NCBI RefSeq assembly: GCF_014197795.1
Contig: NZ_JACIGI010000030.1
Coordinates: forward strand, 1 to 44,854
From: Roseospira goensis
GTDB taxonomy: Bacteria; Pseudomonadota; Alphaproteobacteria; Rhodospirillales; Rhodospirillaceae
Direction of reading: 5' to 3'
Length of the DNA stretch: 44,854 nt
Shown here: positions 15,001 to 24,112 of the stretch, in pieces
How positions within the stretch are numbered: position 1 is the first letter of the stretch
Layout: each line of letters starts with the position of its first letter
Program-made: the position numbers and the translations under genes
The notes under the pieces: generated by a model
What the model saw: only the letters and a program-made list of their open reading frames with translations
Database searches by the model: none
What the model was told of the DNA's origin: nothing

Positions 15001-17281
15001 CGGGGCGGATCAGGGCGGCGCCCAGGCCGAAACCCTGGGGCATCTGGGCAAGTACACGCTGCGGCGCGTCCTCGGCAAGGGCGCCATGGGCATCGTCTAC
15101 GAGGGCTATGACGACATCCTCGACCGCACCGTGGCGATCAAGACCATCCGCTCCGAGCTGTGGGATTCGGACGACGCCGCCGAGATGCGCGAACGCTTCA
15201 TCCGCGAGGCGCGCGCGGTGGCGCGCATGTCGCACCCCAACATCGTCACCCTGTACGAGTTCGACGAGAAGGACGGCACCGGCTTCATCGCGCTGGAGTA
15301 CGTCGCCGGCCAGACCCTGAAGGCGCATGCCGCGGCGGCGCCCGAGCGGCGGCTACCGCCCGAGGAGGCGGCAGAGATCGCCGGCCGCATCCTGGACGGG
15401 CTGGCCTACTCGCACACCCGCGAGGTCACCCACCGCGACATCAAGCCCGGCAACATCATGCTGACCCCCGACGGGCAGGTGAAGATCCTCGACTTCGGAG
15501 TGGCGCGCCTGGCCACGGCGGGGATCACGGTGGCCGGCTCGATGCTGGGCACACCGGCCTACATGGCGCCCGAACAGCTCATGGGCAAGCAGGTGGACCA
15601 CCGCGCCGACCTCTACAGCGTGGGCGTGGTGCTGTACGAAATGCTCACCGGGCGCAAGCCGCATGAGGGCGACTTCAACCAGATCCACATGCAGGTGCTG
15701 CACGCCGAACCGGACCCGCCGTCGGCGCTGGTGCCGGGCCTGCCGCCGGCGCTGGACACCGTGGTGATGACCGCCCTGGCCAAGACCCCGGACGCCCGCT
15801 ACCCGGACGCCGCCAGCTTCGCCGCCGCGCTGCGCGACGCGGTCGGAACGGCGACCGCCGGGCCGATGCCGTGGACCGGCATGGACCCGGACGCCACCGT
15901 CGTGGCGCCGTCGGGCGCCGGCACCTGGCCCGGCACCGCCGGCGGACGGGTGACGGCCACGGGAACCGGAACGGGGACGGGTCGCGGCGCGGGCACCGGG
16001 TGGAGCACCCGCACCGGCGCGGGACCCGGACCGGGGATGGGGATGGGGACGGCGACCGGCACCGGACGGCCGGGACCCGGCGGCGTCGGCCCGGCGGCCG
16101 GCCCCGAACCGGCCCCGGTCAAGCGCACGGGCGGCCTCGCGGTCTGGCTGCTCCTGTTGCTGCTGATCGCGGCCGCCGGCGGCGCCGGCTGGTGGTGGCT
16201 CCAGCAGCAGCCGGCACCGCCGGCCCGGCAGGCGTCGACGCCGGACGCGCCCGCCGACTCCACGGCCCCCTCCACGCCCCCCTCCACGGCCTCGCCGGGC
16301 ACGGCGACCGAGACGACGGCGGGGACGTCCCCCGACACGGCGCCCCGGGCTGCCTCCGCGCCCGCCGACCCCGCGGCCCCGGCGATCGCCAGCGCGACGC
16401 CCGATCCCGAGACGTCCGACAGCGCGGCGGCCGCCAAGCCGGCGCCCCGGCCGACGCCGGGCGACACCACCGCCCCCGCCGGCGCAGAGGCCGACGGGCG
16501 TCCGGCCGGCCAGCCCGCCGCCGACCGCGGAGACACGACCTGGGCCGGCACGACCTGGGACGACATCCTGGCCGACCCCGGCCTCCGGGAGGTGCTCGAC
16601 GACACCTCACCGGAGACGCTGCTGGGCGACGCCTCCCTGGAGGACATCCTGGGCGACAAATCCATCGAGGAGGCCCTGACCGACGGCTCGCTGGATCACC
16701 TGCTGCGCGAGCAGGGGCTGGACCCGGCGCTGATCGCGGGTGTGGGCGCGGACGGGGGCGCGGGCGCGGCATCGGACCCCGGACCGGCGCCCGCGCCGGC
16801 GTCGGACCAGGTGGCCGCCCGGCCCGAGACCCCGGCCGCCCCGGCCGCCCCGGCCACGCCCCGGCTGGAGGTGAGCACGCCGCGCGGCGCGCAACCGGTC
16901 TATGCGGCCGGCGAGGCCCTCGACCTGACGCTGCGCACCGAGGCACCGCTCTACACCTATTGCTTCTACGAGATGGGCCACGGTGACATCGTGCGGCTGT
17001 TCCCGAACCAGTTCGCCAGCGATGCCCTGATCCGCCCGGACCAGGCCCTGCGGCTGCCGGGGGACCAGCCGTTCCTGATCCGCCTGGATACCCCGGGCGA
17101 GGTGGAGCGGGTCGCCTGCATCGGCGCCGAACGCGACCTGACACCGCACCTGGCGGGGCTGCTCGGCGGTGCCGGATTCGAGGTGCTGGCGATCGAGTCG
17201 CTCGACGAGATCCTGGACGCCATCGCGGCTGCGGCCCCCGGGCCCACCGCCCGCAGCACGGTGACCGTCCGCGTGCAGTGA
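14993..17281 (+). CDS. ppkA: T6SS-associated Ser/Thr protein kinase PpkA with C-terminal DUF4384
   Basis: A 762-residue transmembrane kinase. The N-terminal Hanks-type domain (about 20-285) has GKGAMGIVYEG, VAIK50, HRD149IKPGN, DFG (167-169) and GTPAYMAPEQ, so it should be active. A Thr/Gly-rich linker leads to one membrane segment (about 382-402, AVWLLLLLLIAAAGGAGWWW). After a long Ala/Pro-rich periplasmic linker come five 9-residue repeats (526-570) and a DUF4384 domain (about 627-745, LYTYCFYEMGHGDIVRLFPN). It would sense an envelope signal and phosphorylate T6SS regulators, opposed by PppA. No FHA-domain target (Fha1 type) is encoded here. It overlaps pppA by 8 bp. Confidence 0.9.
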   Translation: MPNGADQGGAQAETLGHLGKYTLRRVLGKGAMGIVYEGYDDILDRTVAIKTIRSELWDSDDAAEMRERFIREARAVARMSHPNIVTLYEFDEKDGTGFIALEYVAGQTLKAHAAAAPERRLPPEEAAEIAGRILDGLAYSHTREVTHRDIKPGNIMLTPDGQVKILDFGVARLATAGITVAGSMLGTPAYMAPEQLMGKQVDHRADLYSVGVVLYEMLTGRKPHEGDFNQIHMQVLHAEPDPPSALVPGLPPALDTVVMTALAKTPDARYPDAASFAAALRDAVGTATAGPMPWTGMDPDATVVAPSGAGTWPGTAGGRVTATGTGTGTGRGAGTGWSTRTGAGPGPGMGMGTATGTGRPGPGGVGPAAGPEPAPVKRTGGLAVWLLLLLLIAAAGGAGWWWLQQQPAPPARQASTPDAPADSTAPSTPPSTASPGTATETTAGTSPDTAPRAASAPADPAAPAIASATPDPETSDSAAAAKPAPRPTPGDTTAPAGAEADGRPAGQPAADRGDTTWAGTTWDDILADPGLREVLDDTSPETLLGDASLEDILGDKSIEEALTDGSLDHLLREQGLDPALIAGVGADGGAGAASDPGPAPAPASDQVAARPETPAAPAAPATPRLEVSTPRGAQPVYAAGEALDLTLRTEAPLYTYCFYEMGHGDIVRLFPNQFASDALIRPDQALRLPGDQPFLIRLDTPGEVERVACIGAERDLTPHLAGLLGGAGFEVLAIESLDEILDAIAAAAPGPTARSTVTVRVQ

Positions 17282-17480
17282 GGACGCGGGCCGCGCGCCG
17301 GTCTCGGGACGCAATCGCCGGGGCACGATCATCACGCTCAGGCAGGAAAACTCGCGTCGGGCGCGAAACGGGCGAGCGTTCGGATCGCCGAGCGCGGATG
17401 TCGGGCGGCCCGTGTCTGCCGCCCGCCTTGTCGGAGACCAGTCGCGGGGCCGCACACACCTTCGCGGACCGCTCGGCGAC

Positions 17481-17509
17481 TTGGCACCCCCCGTCATAAA
17501 GGCTATGCT
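17481..17509 (+). promoter_or_regulatory. sigma-70-like promoter for tssA operon
   Basis: TTGGCA (17481-17486) and TATGCT (17504-17509) are separated by 17 bp, 51 bp before the tssA start, in the 279-bp gap after ppkA. This suggests the tssA-G genes have their own start separate from PAAR-pppA-ppkA. No sigma-54 -12 element accompanies the TGGCAC in this site. Confidence 0.5.
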
Positions 17510-17560
17510 GCCGCTCAAGTTTTCACCGACGACGACCACAAACAACGAACGAGCGGTGAG

Positions 17561-18724
17561 ATGGTGGACAGGGTTCTCGACATCGACACCATGCTGGCGC
17601 CGATCGACGGCGAGGGTCCGACCGGCGTCAACCTGCGCGAGGTGTCGTCGGGAACCTCGGCCCTGTATGCGCTGGGCGACCTGCGGCGCAGCGCCTCGAC
17701 GGCCGAGCGCAACATGGTGCTGGACGATGACGGCGGCGGCGCCAGCATCCCGGAGGCATGGGGCGACATCCTGGAGCGGGCGCCCAAGGTCATCGCCACC
17801 GAATCGAAAGACCTGCGCATCGTCTGCTTCCTGATCGAGGCGGCGGTGCGCATCCACGGCTTCGCCGGCCTGCGCGACGGCTTCGACCTGGTCACCGGCC
17901 TGGTGGAGCAGTACTGGGACGACCTCTATCCGCCCGTCGAAGACTCGATCGAGGACAAGATCAACGACCTGATCGGCCTCAACGGCGCCGGCGGCGACGG
18001 CGTGCTGATCGCGCCGCTGCGCCGCATCCCGCTGACCGACGGCATGACCGGCGCCTTCGGCCACTGGCAGTACGAACAGGCCAGCGACCTGCGCAAGCTG
18101 GGCGACGAGGACAAGGTGCGCGCCCGCATCGAGGCCGGGGCGCTGCCCTACGAGACCTTCGAGCAGGCGGTGATGGAGACGCCGGCGGCGTTCTACACCG
18201 ACCTGGCCGCCACGGTGCAGGAGGCGCGCGACAGCCTGAAGCGCATGGACGCCGCCCTGACCGAACGCTGCGGCGTCGAGGCGCCGCCCACCAGCAATCT
18301 GAGCGGCACGCTGGAACAGATCGCCGACACCGTCGCCTTCATCATGCGCACCTGGAACAAGGGCATGACCGACGGCGGCGCGGGCGCGGCCGAGGGCGAC
18401 GCCACCGCGACGGCCGAGGCGGCCGCCCCGGGCGAGGCCGGCGCCAGCGCCGGTGCCGCGGCCGGCGGGGTCTCGGTGGCCGCGGCCGGGACCATCCAGA
18501 CGCGCGAGCAGGCGTTCTCCCAGCTCCTCAAGATCGCGGACTTCTTCCGCCGGACCGAGCCCCACTCGGTGATTCCGCACACGCTGGAGGAACTGGTGCG
18601 GCGCGGCCGTCTGCCGCTCAACCTGCTGCTGGCCGAGCTGATCCCGGACGAGGACGCACGCCAGACCTTTTACATCCGGGCCGGCGTCCATCCGCCGGCG
18701 GAGGAGAGCAGCGACTCCTACTGA
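17561..18724 (+). CDS. tssA: T6SS protein TssA
   Basis: A 387-residue TssA (ImpA-type) protein, which organises the baseplate and caps the growing sheath in the cytoplasm. The ImpA N-terminal domain covers about residues 5-135 (GEGPTGVNLRE, VCFLIEAAVRIHGFAGLRDG, VEQYWDDLYPP). An Ala/Gly-rich linker (about 265-305) separates a short C-terminal helical domain (REQAFSQLLKIADFFRRTEPHSVIPHTLEELVRRG) typical of short TssA forms. ATG 17561 follows GAGCGGTGAG. It is the first gene of the structural run tssA-tssB-tssC-tssC2-tagJ-tssE-tssF-tssG. Confidence 0.92.
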   Translation: MVDRVLDIDTMLAPIDGEGPTGVNLREVSSGTSALYALGDLRRSASTAERNMVLDDDGGGASIPEAWGDILERAPKVIATESKDLRIVCFLIEAAVRIHGFAGLRDGFDLVTGLVEQYWDDLYPPVEDSIEDKINDLIGLNGAGGDGVLIAPLRRIPLTDGMTGAFGHWQYEQASDLRKLGDEDKVRARIEAGALPYETFEQAVMETPAAFYTDLAATVQEARDSLKRMDAALTERCGVEAPPTSNLSGTLEQIADTVAFIMRTWNKGMTDGGAGAAEGDATATAEAAAPGEAGASAGAAAGGVSVAAAGTIQTREQAFSQLLKIADFFRRTEPHSVIPHTLEELVRRGRLPLNLLLAELIPDEDARQTFYIRAGVHPPAEESSDSY

Positions 18725-18907
18725 GGGCGGCGCGGAACGGCGGTCGCATGAGGGCCGCACGGGGAGCACACAGGGGGCGGCACGGCCGGCCCCCAAGGCC
18801 CCCACGGACGATGCGGCGGGAGGCGGACCACACGCAGGACCCACAGACGGACCCACAGACCGACCCGGAGACGGGACCAGGGCGGGGACCGGGGACCGGG
18901 AGCGGAC

Positions 18908-19006
18908 ATGCACGACCACGGCCCCGCCGACGGCGCCGCGCCCCTGAACCGGCGGCGCCGGACCGGCCAGCAGATGGGAGGCGAAGATGGCGGAGAGTGT
19001 GCATAG
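18908..19006 (+). CDS. possible 32-residue leader ORF overlapping tssB start
   Basis: An ATG at 18908 with GGGAG five bases upstream opens a 32-codon frame (begins [18 protein letters not shown]) that ends with TAG at 19004-19006, 20 bp inside tssB in another frame. It could couple translation into tssB or be chance. The surrounding 262-bp tssA-tssB gap also has a degenerate GGACCCACAGAC tandem repeat (about 18835-18870) and no other gene. Confidence 0.25.
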   Translation: MHDHGPADGAAPLNRRRRTGQQMGGEDGGECA

Positions 19007-19526
19007 CAAGCTGGCGCGGGTTCGCAAACCCCGTGTCCACATCAAGTACGACGTGGAAACCGAAGGCGCGGTCGTCGAACGGGAACTGCCGTTCGTGGTC
19101 GGCGTGCTGGGGTCGTTCTCGGGCGATCCCACCAGCCCGCTGCCGCCGCTGCGCGACCGCAAGTTCGTGACCATCGACCGCGACAATTTCGACCAGGTCA
19201 TGCAGCGCATGACCCCGGGCCTGAACCTGCGAGTCGAGAACACCCTGAAGGGTGACGGCAGCGAAATGCCGGTCAGCCTGTCATTCAGCTCCATGGAGGA
19301 CTTCGAGCCCGGCCGCGTCGCCGAACAGGTGCCCGCGCTGAAGTCGCTGATGGAGACCCGCAACAAGCTGCGCGACCTGATGTCCAAGGCCGACCGCTCG
19401 GAGGAGCTGGAGGCGCTGCTGGAGAAGGTGCTCCAGAACAAGGACGACCTGGCCGCGCTCCAGGACGCCCTGGGGGTCAACCCCGAGGGCGAGCCGGCGC
19501 CCGCTGACGGAGGGGACAAGGCATGA
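18987..19526 (+). CDS. tssB: T6SS sheath small subunit TssB
   Basis: A 179-residue TssB/VipA protein that interlocks with TssC to build the contractile sheath in the cytoplasm. Typical sequence includes [46 protein letters not shown] and the C-terminal helix [22 protein letters not shown], which binds TssC or ClpV partners. ATG 18987 has GGGAGG (18976-18981) upstream. The stop overlaps the tssC start (ATGA). Confidence 0.96.
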   Translation: MAESVHSKLARVRKPRVHIKYDVETEGAVVERELPFVVGVLGSFSGDPTSPLPPLRDRKFVTIDRDNFDQVMQRMTPGLNLRVENTLKGDGSEMPVSLSFSSMEDFEPGRVAEQVPALKSLMETRNKLRDLMSKADRSEELEALLEKVLQNKDDLAALQDALGVNPEGEPAPADGGDKA

Positions 19527-21022
19527 GCGAGGTTCAGAACGCCCAGCAGGGCCAGCCGGCCCCCGAAACGACCGTGACCGAGGCCGAAAGCCTGCTCGAC
19601 CAGGCCATCGCCGCCACCAAGCAGACCGAGCCCGACCGCGCGCAGGAGCTGATCCGCACCCTGACGGAACAGGCGATGAAGGGCACGATCACCTTCTCGC
19701 GCAACCTGACGCAGACGTTCAACCAGGCCATCGCGCTGATCGACCGCCAGCTATCCGAACAGCTCGCGGCCATCATGCACCACGACAAGTTCCGCCAGCT
19801 CGAGGGCACCTGGCGGGGCATGCACTACCTGATCATGAACACGGAGACGTCGACCAACCTCAAGATCCGGGTGCTGAACGCCACCAAGCGCGAGCTGCAC
19901 AAGGACCTGACCCGGGCGGTCGAGTTCGACCAGAGCACCCTGTTCAAGAAGATCTACGAGAACGAGTTCGGCACGCCCGGCGGCGAACCGTACGGCGCCC
20001 TGATCGGCGACATCGAGTTCACCAACCACCCCGAGGACATGGAACTGCTCTCGGGGCTGTCGAACGTGGCGGCGGCGGCCTTCGCGCCGCTGATCTCGGC
20101 GGCCTCGCCCAGCCTGTTCGGGCTCAACGACTTCACCGAGCTGTCCAAGCCGCGCGATCTCGCGAAGATTTTCGACTCCATCGAGTACGACAAGTGGCGC
20201 GGCTTCCGCGACAGCGAGGACAGCCGCTTCGTCACCCTGACCATGCCGCGGGTGCTGGCGCGCCTGCCCTACGGCGAGGCCACCCGGACCATCGAGGAGT
20301 TCGCCTACGAGGAGGCGCCGTTCAACGCCGATGGCACCCCCAAGCAGATGGACCACGAGCACTACTGCTGGATGAACGCATCCTATGCCATGGGCACGCG
20401 CCTGACCGACGCCTTCGCCAAGTACGGCTGGTGTACCGCCATCCGCGGCGCCGAGGGCGGCGGCAAGGTGGAGGGGCTGCCGACCCACAAGTTCGTCAGC
20501 GACGATGGCGACACCGACACCCAGTGCCCGACCGAGATCGGCATCACCGACCGGCGCGAGGCGGAACTGTCCAAGCTGGGATTCCTGCCGGTGTGCCACT
20601 ACAAGAACACCGACTACGCCGTCTTCTTCGGCGCCCAGACGACCCAGAAGCCGAAGAAGTACGACCGGCCGGAGGCCACCGCCAACGCCGCCATCTCGGC
20701 GCGCCTGCCCTACATCATGGCGACCTCGCGGTTCGCTCACTACCTCAAGGTGATGGCGCGCGACAAGATCGGCTCCTTCATGGAGGCGCCCGATGTCGAG
20801 GCGTGGCTGAACCGCTGGATCACCAACTACGTCAACGCCAAGGAGGGCGCGGACCAGGAGCTGCGGGCCATGTACCCCTTGCGCGAGGCCGAGGTGCACG
20901 TGCGCGAGATCCCGGGCCAGCCGGGCTCGTACAACGCCGTCGCCTACCTGCGGCCGTGGCTGCAACTGGAGGAACTGACCACCTCCATGCGGCTGGTGGC
21001 CCGCATTCCGAAGCAGGCCTAG
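19523..21022 (+). CDS. tssC: T6SS sheath large subunit TssC
   Basis: A 499-residue TssC/VipB (EvpB family) protein, the main contractile sheath subunit. Diagnostic stretches are [83 protein letters not shown] and [17 protein letters not shown]. It overlaps tssB by 4 bp, the standard arrangement. It is the canonical copy; a diverged paralogue follows. Confidence 0.97.
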   Translation: MSEVQNAQQGQPAPETTVTEAESLLDQAIAATKQTEPDRAQELIRTLTEQAMKGTITFSRNLTQTFNQAIALIDRQLSEQLAAIMHHDKFRQLEGTWRGMHYLIMNTETSTNLKIRVLNATKRELHKDLTRAVEFDQSTLFKKIYENEFGTPGGEPYGALIGDIEFTNHPEDMELLSGLSNVAAAAFAPLISAASPSLFGLNDFTELSKPRDLAKIFDSIEYDKWRGFRDSEDSRFVTLTMPRVLARLPYGEATRTIEEFAYEEAPFNADGTPKQMDHEHYCWMNASYAMGTRLTDAFAKYGWCTAIRGAEGGGKVEGLPTHKFVSDDGDTDTQCPTEIGITDRREAELSKLGFLPVCHYKNTDYAVFFGAQTTQKPKKYDRPEATANAAISARLPYIMATSRFAHYLKVMARDKIGSFMEAPDVEAWLNRWITNYVNAKEGADQELRAMYPLREAEVHVREIPGQPGSYNAVAYLRPWLQLEELTTSMRLVARIPKQA

Positions 21023-21044
21023 GGCGAGTCGCGGGGGTCCCGGC

Positions 21045-22697
21045 GTGGTGGCATCCGCTCCCGGCGACAACGCGACCCTCGCCCCGCCGCCGGCGGCCGC
21101 GCCCGGTCACGGGGACGCGTCCGCCGGGGCGGCCCGCCTGCGCGCGGGGCTGGCCGGCGCCCTGCGCAGGCCCCAGGTCGGGGCCGGCGCCGGGGCTGGG
21201 GCTGGGGCTGGGGCTGGGGCCGAGCCCGCAACGTCCGAAGCCCCCAAGCCCGAAAGCCCGGCGCTGGAGGTTCTCGCCCGTCTGCTGGCGGCGGACCGCT
21301 GGGACCTCGCGCTGATCGCCTGGGTCGGGACCGAGCGCGCCGGCACGTCCGACCGCGACCGCCTGCTCGCCGGCCTCGACCGGGACATCGCGGTGCTGGA
21401 CCGCCTGCTGTCCGCGCAGGTGGACGCGATCCTGCATCATCCGGCCTTCCAGCGCCTCGAATCCTCCTGGCGCGGCCTGCGCTATCTGGTCGAGTCCACG
21501 CAGGGCGACGAGCTGATCCGCATCCGCGTTCTCAACGTGAGCTGGGGCGAGCTGTGCCGCGACCTGGAACGGGCGCTGGAGTTCGACCAGAGCCAGATGT
21601 TCCAGAAGATCTACGAGGACGAGTTCGGCACCCCCGGCGGCGAGCCCTACAGCCTGCTGCTCGGCGACTACGCGGTGCAGCACCGCATGGACCGCCACCA
21701 CCCCACCGACGACGTGGCCGCGCTCCAGGCCATGGGCGGGGTGTGCGCGGCGGCCTTCGCCCCGCTGGTGGTGGGGGCGACCCCCGCGCTGCTCGGGCTC
21801 GACCACTTCGGCGAACTGAGCGCGCCGATCCGCCTCTCCGGCCTGTTCGACGGCCCCGAGTACGACCGCTGGCGCAGCCTGCGCAAGGCCGAGGACAGCC
21901 GCTTCCTGGGCGTGATGCTGCCGGACGTGCTGATGCGCGACGCCCACCGCGACGACGGCCGCGGCACCCAGCCGTTCCGCTACGCCGAGGACGTCTCGGC
22001 GCCCGACGCCTCGTCGTGGCTGTGGGCGGCGCCGGTGTTCGCCTTCGGTCGGGTGGCGGTGCGCGCCTTCCTGGAGAGCCGCTGGTTCGCCAACATCCGC
22101 GGCGCGCGGCGCGACGAACTGGGCGGCGGCCTGGTCGAGGACCTGCCCGCCCCCGACTTCGGCACCGACCGGCCCGGACTCGCCCCGCGCATCCCGGTTT
22201 CCGTCGCCATGCCCGAGGTGCGCGAGAGCGAGCTGGCCGAGATCGGCCTGATCCCGCTGGCCGCGCACCAGCATACGCCGTTCGCGGTCATGCGCGCCGT
22301 GGGCTCGCTTCAGGAGCCGCAGCATTACGACCGGGCGCCGGCGACGGTGAACGCCCGCCTGTCCGCGATGCTGCACTACATGCTCTGCATCTCGCGCTTC
22401 GCCCACCTGCTGAAGGTGATGGTGCGCGACAAGGTGGGCTCGTTCGCCAGCCCGGCGGAGTGCGAGTTGTACCTGCACGAGAGAATCGTTCAGTACGTGC
22501 AAAGCCGTGCCACCGCATCGTTCGAGGAGAAGGCGCGCCGGCCGCTGCGCGAGGCCTCGGTGTCGGTGCGGGAGATCCCCGGCCGGCCCGGAACCTATTC
22601 CTGCGTCTGCCACGTCGTGCCGCACTTCCAGATCGACCAGGTCTCCAGCAGCTTCCGGCTGGAGCTGGACACCACGCCGTTGCGCGCCCGGGCCTGA
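21045..22697 (+). CDS. tssC2: second TssC-family protein (TssC2/ImpD-like)
   Basis: A 550-residue paralogue of TssC that starts 22 bp after tssC. It keeps the family hallmarks: [81 protein letters not shown] and REIPGRPGTYSCVCHV. The extra N-terminus (about 75 residues) is Ala/Pro-rich with a Gly-Ala repeat from GCTGGG hexamers (about 21194-21222). Two adjacent TssC genes are known in imp-type alphaproteobacterial T6SS loci; the second may be a baseplate-proximal or variant sheath subunit. The start is GTG 21045 or 21048, with a weak ribosome-binding site. Confidence 0.88.
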   Translation: MVASAPGDNATLAPPPAAAPGHGDASAGAARLRAGLAGALRRPQVGAGAGAGAGAGAGAEPATSEAPKPESPALEVLARLLAADRWDLALIAWVGTERAGTSDRDRLLAGLDRDIAVLDRLLSAQVDAILHHPAFQRLESSWRGLRYLVESTQGDELIRIRVLNVSWGELCRDLERALEFDQSQMFQKIYEDEFGTPGGEPYSLLLGDYAVQHRMDRHHPTDDVAALQAMGGVCAAAFAPLVVGATPALLGLDHFGELSAPIRLSGLFDGPEYDRWRSLRKAEDSRFLGVMLPDVLMRDAHRDDGRGTQPFRYAEDVSAPDASSWLWAAPVFAFGRVAVRAFLESRWFANIRGARRDELGGGLVEDLPAPDFGTDRPGLAPRIPVSVAMPEVRESELAEIGLIPLAAHQHTPFAVMRAVGSLQEPQHYDRAPATVNARLSAMLHYMLCISRFAHLLKVMVRDKVGSFASPAECELYLHERIVQYVQSRATASFEEKARRPLREASVSVREIPGRPGTYSCVCHVVPHFQIDQVSSSFRLELDTTPLRARA

Positions 22698-22749
22698 GGG
22701 GTCCGGGCGCGGCCCGTCATCGCCGCCTGCCGACCGGGGGATCACCACC

Positions 22750-23598
22750 ATGACCGCCAGCACCGCCACCGCGCTGTTCCAGTCCGGCGACCTGGACGGC
22801 GCCGTCGCCGCCCTGACCGCCGCCGTCAAGGGGAGCCCCACCGACGTCCAGGCGCGCGCCCGTCTGGCGGAGATGCTGTGCTTCCAGAACGAGCTGGAGC
22901 GCGCCGACAAGATGATGGAGGTGGTCGGCCGCCAGGACACCGAGCACACCGTGGGCATCGCCCTGTTCCGGCGCGTGCTGCGCGGCGCCATCGTGCGCGA
23001 GCAGGTGTTCCGCGAGGGCCGCGCGCCCGAGTTCGTCGGCCAGCCGAGCGCCTGCCTGCAAGCCCACCTGCGCGCCCTGGCCGCCCTGCGCGCCGGCGAC
23101 ACCGCCGGGGTGCGCGACATGCTGGCCGCGGCCGAGGCGGCGCGCCCGGTGGTCGCCGGCACCCGGGACGGAGCGCCGTTCGACGACCTGCGCGACCTGG
23201 ACGACCTGACCGCCGGGGTGCTGGAGGTGATCGCCTCGAGCGGCAGTTACTACTGGATCGGGTTCGACAGCGTCATCAGCCTGGAGTTCCACACGCCGGA
23301 GCGGCCCCGCGACCTGATCTGGCGACGGGCCTCGCTGACCGTGGCCGAGGGTCCCGAGGGCGAGGTGTTCATCCCCGCCCTGTACGTGCCCCCGCCGGGC
23401 GCCGCGCCGCGCGCCGACCACCTGCTGGGGCGGGTCACGGAATGGCTGGGGGACGACGACGGGCCGGTGTTCGGTCTCGGCCAGCGCTGTTGGCTGGTGG
23501 GCGAGCAGGACCACCCGATCATGGACCTGGGGGCGCTGGAGCTGCCGGCCAACGCCCCGGCCGCGACCGAGGACCCCGCCGGCGAGCCGGGGGCCTGA
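22750..23598 (+). CDS. tagJ: T6SS accessory protein TagJ (ImpE/SciE family)
   Basis: A 282-residue ImpE-family protein. The N-terminal TPR-like helices include ALFQSGDLDGAVAALTAAVK and RARLAEMLCFQNELERADKMM. The C-terminal ImpE domain has YYWIGFDSVISLEFHTPERPRDLIWRRA and VFIPALYV. TagJ binds TssB and is thought to modulate sheath disassembly by ClpV. ATG 22750 fits the homology; the open frame upstream lies inside the tssC2 end. It lies between tssC2 and tssE, 4 bp before tssE. Confidence 0.92.
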   Translation: MTASTATALFQSGDLDGAVAALTAAVKGSPTDVQARARLAEMLCFQNELERADKMMEVVGRQDTEHTVGIALFRRVLRGAIVREQVFREGRAPEFVGQPSACLQAHLRALAALRAGDTAGVRDMLAAAEAARPVVAGTRDGAPFDDLRDLDDLTAGVLEVIASSGSYYWIGFDSVISLEFHTPERPRDLIWRRASLTVAEGPEGEVFIPALYVPPPGAAPRADHLLGRVTEWLGDDDGPVFGLGQRCWLVGEQDHPIMDLGALELPANAPAATEDPAGEPGA

Positions 23599-23602
23599 GG
23601 CG

Positions 23603-24112
23603 ATGGCCCCCGCCTCGTCCTATGGCGCGCTCAAGCAACCGCCGCTGCCGTCGCTGCTCGACCGCCTCCAGGACGACGGTGAGGCCGGCGCCACCGGCCA
23701 GGCGCTGCCCATCGCGCGCCAGGTGGAAGCGCTGCGCCGGGCGGTGCGGCGCGACCTGGAAATGCTGCTGAACACCCGTCAGCGCTGTATCTCGCCGCCG
23801 CCGGACCTCGACGAGGTGCGCCTGTCGGTGATGGACTACGGCATTCCCGACTTCACCGGCGAGGACATGGCGGCGCCGGAACACCGCGAGCTGTTGCGCG
23901 CGGCGGTCGAGGACACCATCCGCCGGTTCGAGCCGCGATTCCTTCAGGTGTCGGTGTCGATGGCCGGCGAGAGCGAGCCCATGGACCGCCGCCTGTGCTT
24001 CCGCATCGAGGCCTTGATGCGGGCCTATCCGTCGCCGGAGCCGGTGGTGTTCGACAGTTTTCTGGATCCGGTGACCCGCGACATGGAGGTGCGGAGCGCC
24101 GATCATGGTTGA
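23603..24112 (+). CDS. tssE: T6SS baseplate protein TssE (gp25-like)
   Basis: A 169-residue gp25/gpW-family baseplate wedge protein. The conserved core is RAVRRDLEMLLNTRQ, then SVMDYGIPDFTG, and a C-terminal FRIEALMRAYPSPEPVVFDSFLDPVTRDMEV. It nucleates sheath assembly on the baseplate together with TssF, TssG and TssK. It overlaps the tssF start by 8 bp and follows tagJ by 4 bp. Confidence 0.93.
   Translation: MAPASSYGALKQPPLPSLLDRLQDDGEAGATGQALPIARQVEALRRAVRRDLEMLLNTRQRCISPPPDLDEVRLSVMDYGIPDFTGEDMAAPEHRELLRAAVEDTIRRFEPRFLQVSVSMAGESEPMDRRLCFRIEALMRAYPSPEPVVFDSFLDPVTRDMEVRSADHG

Noticed and set aside
17482-17500. Sigma-54 promoter before tssA
   Set aside because: TGGCAC is present but the TTGC element five bases later is missing; a sigma-70-like spacing fits better.
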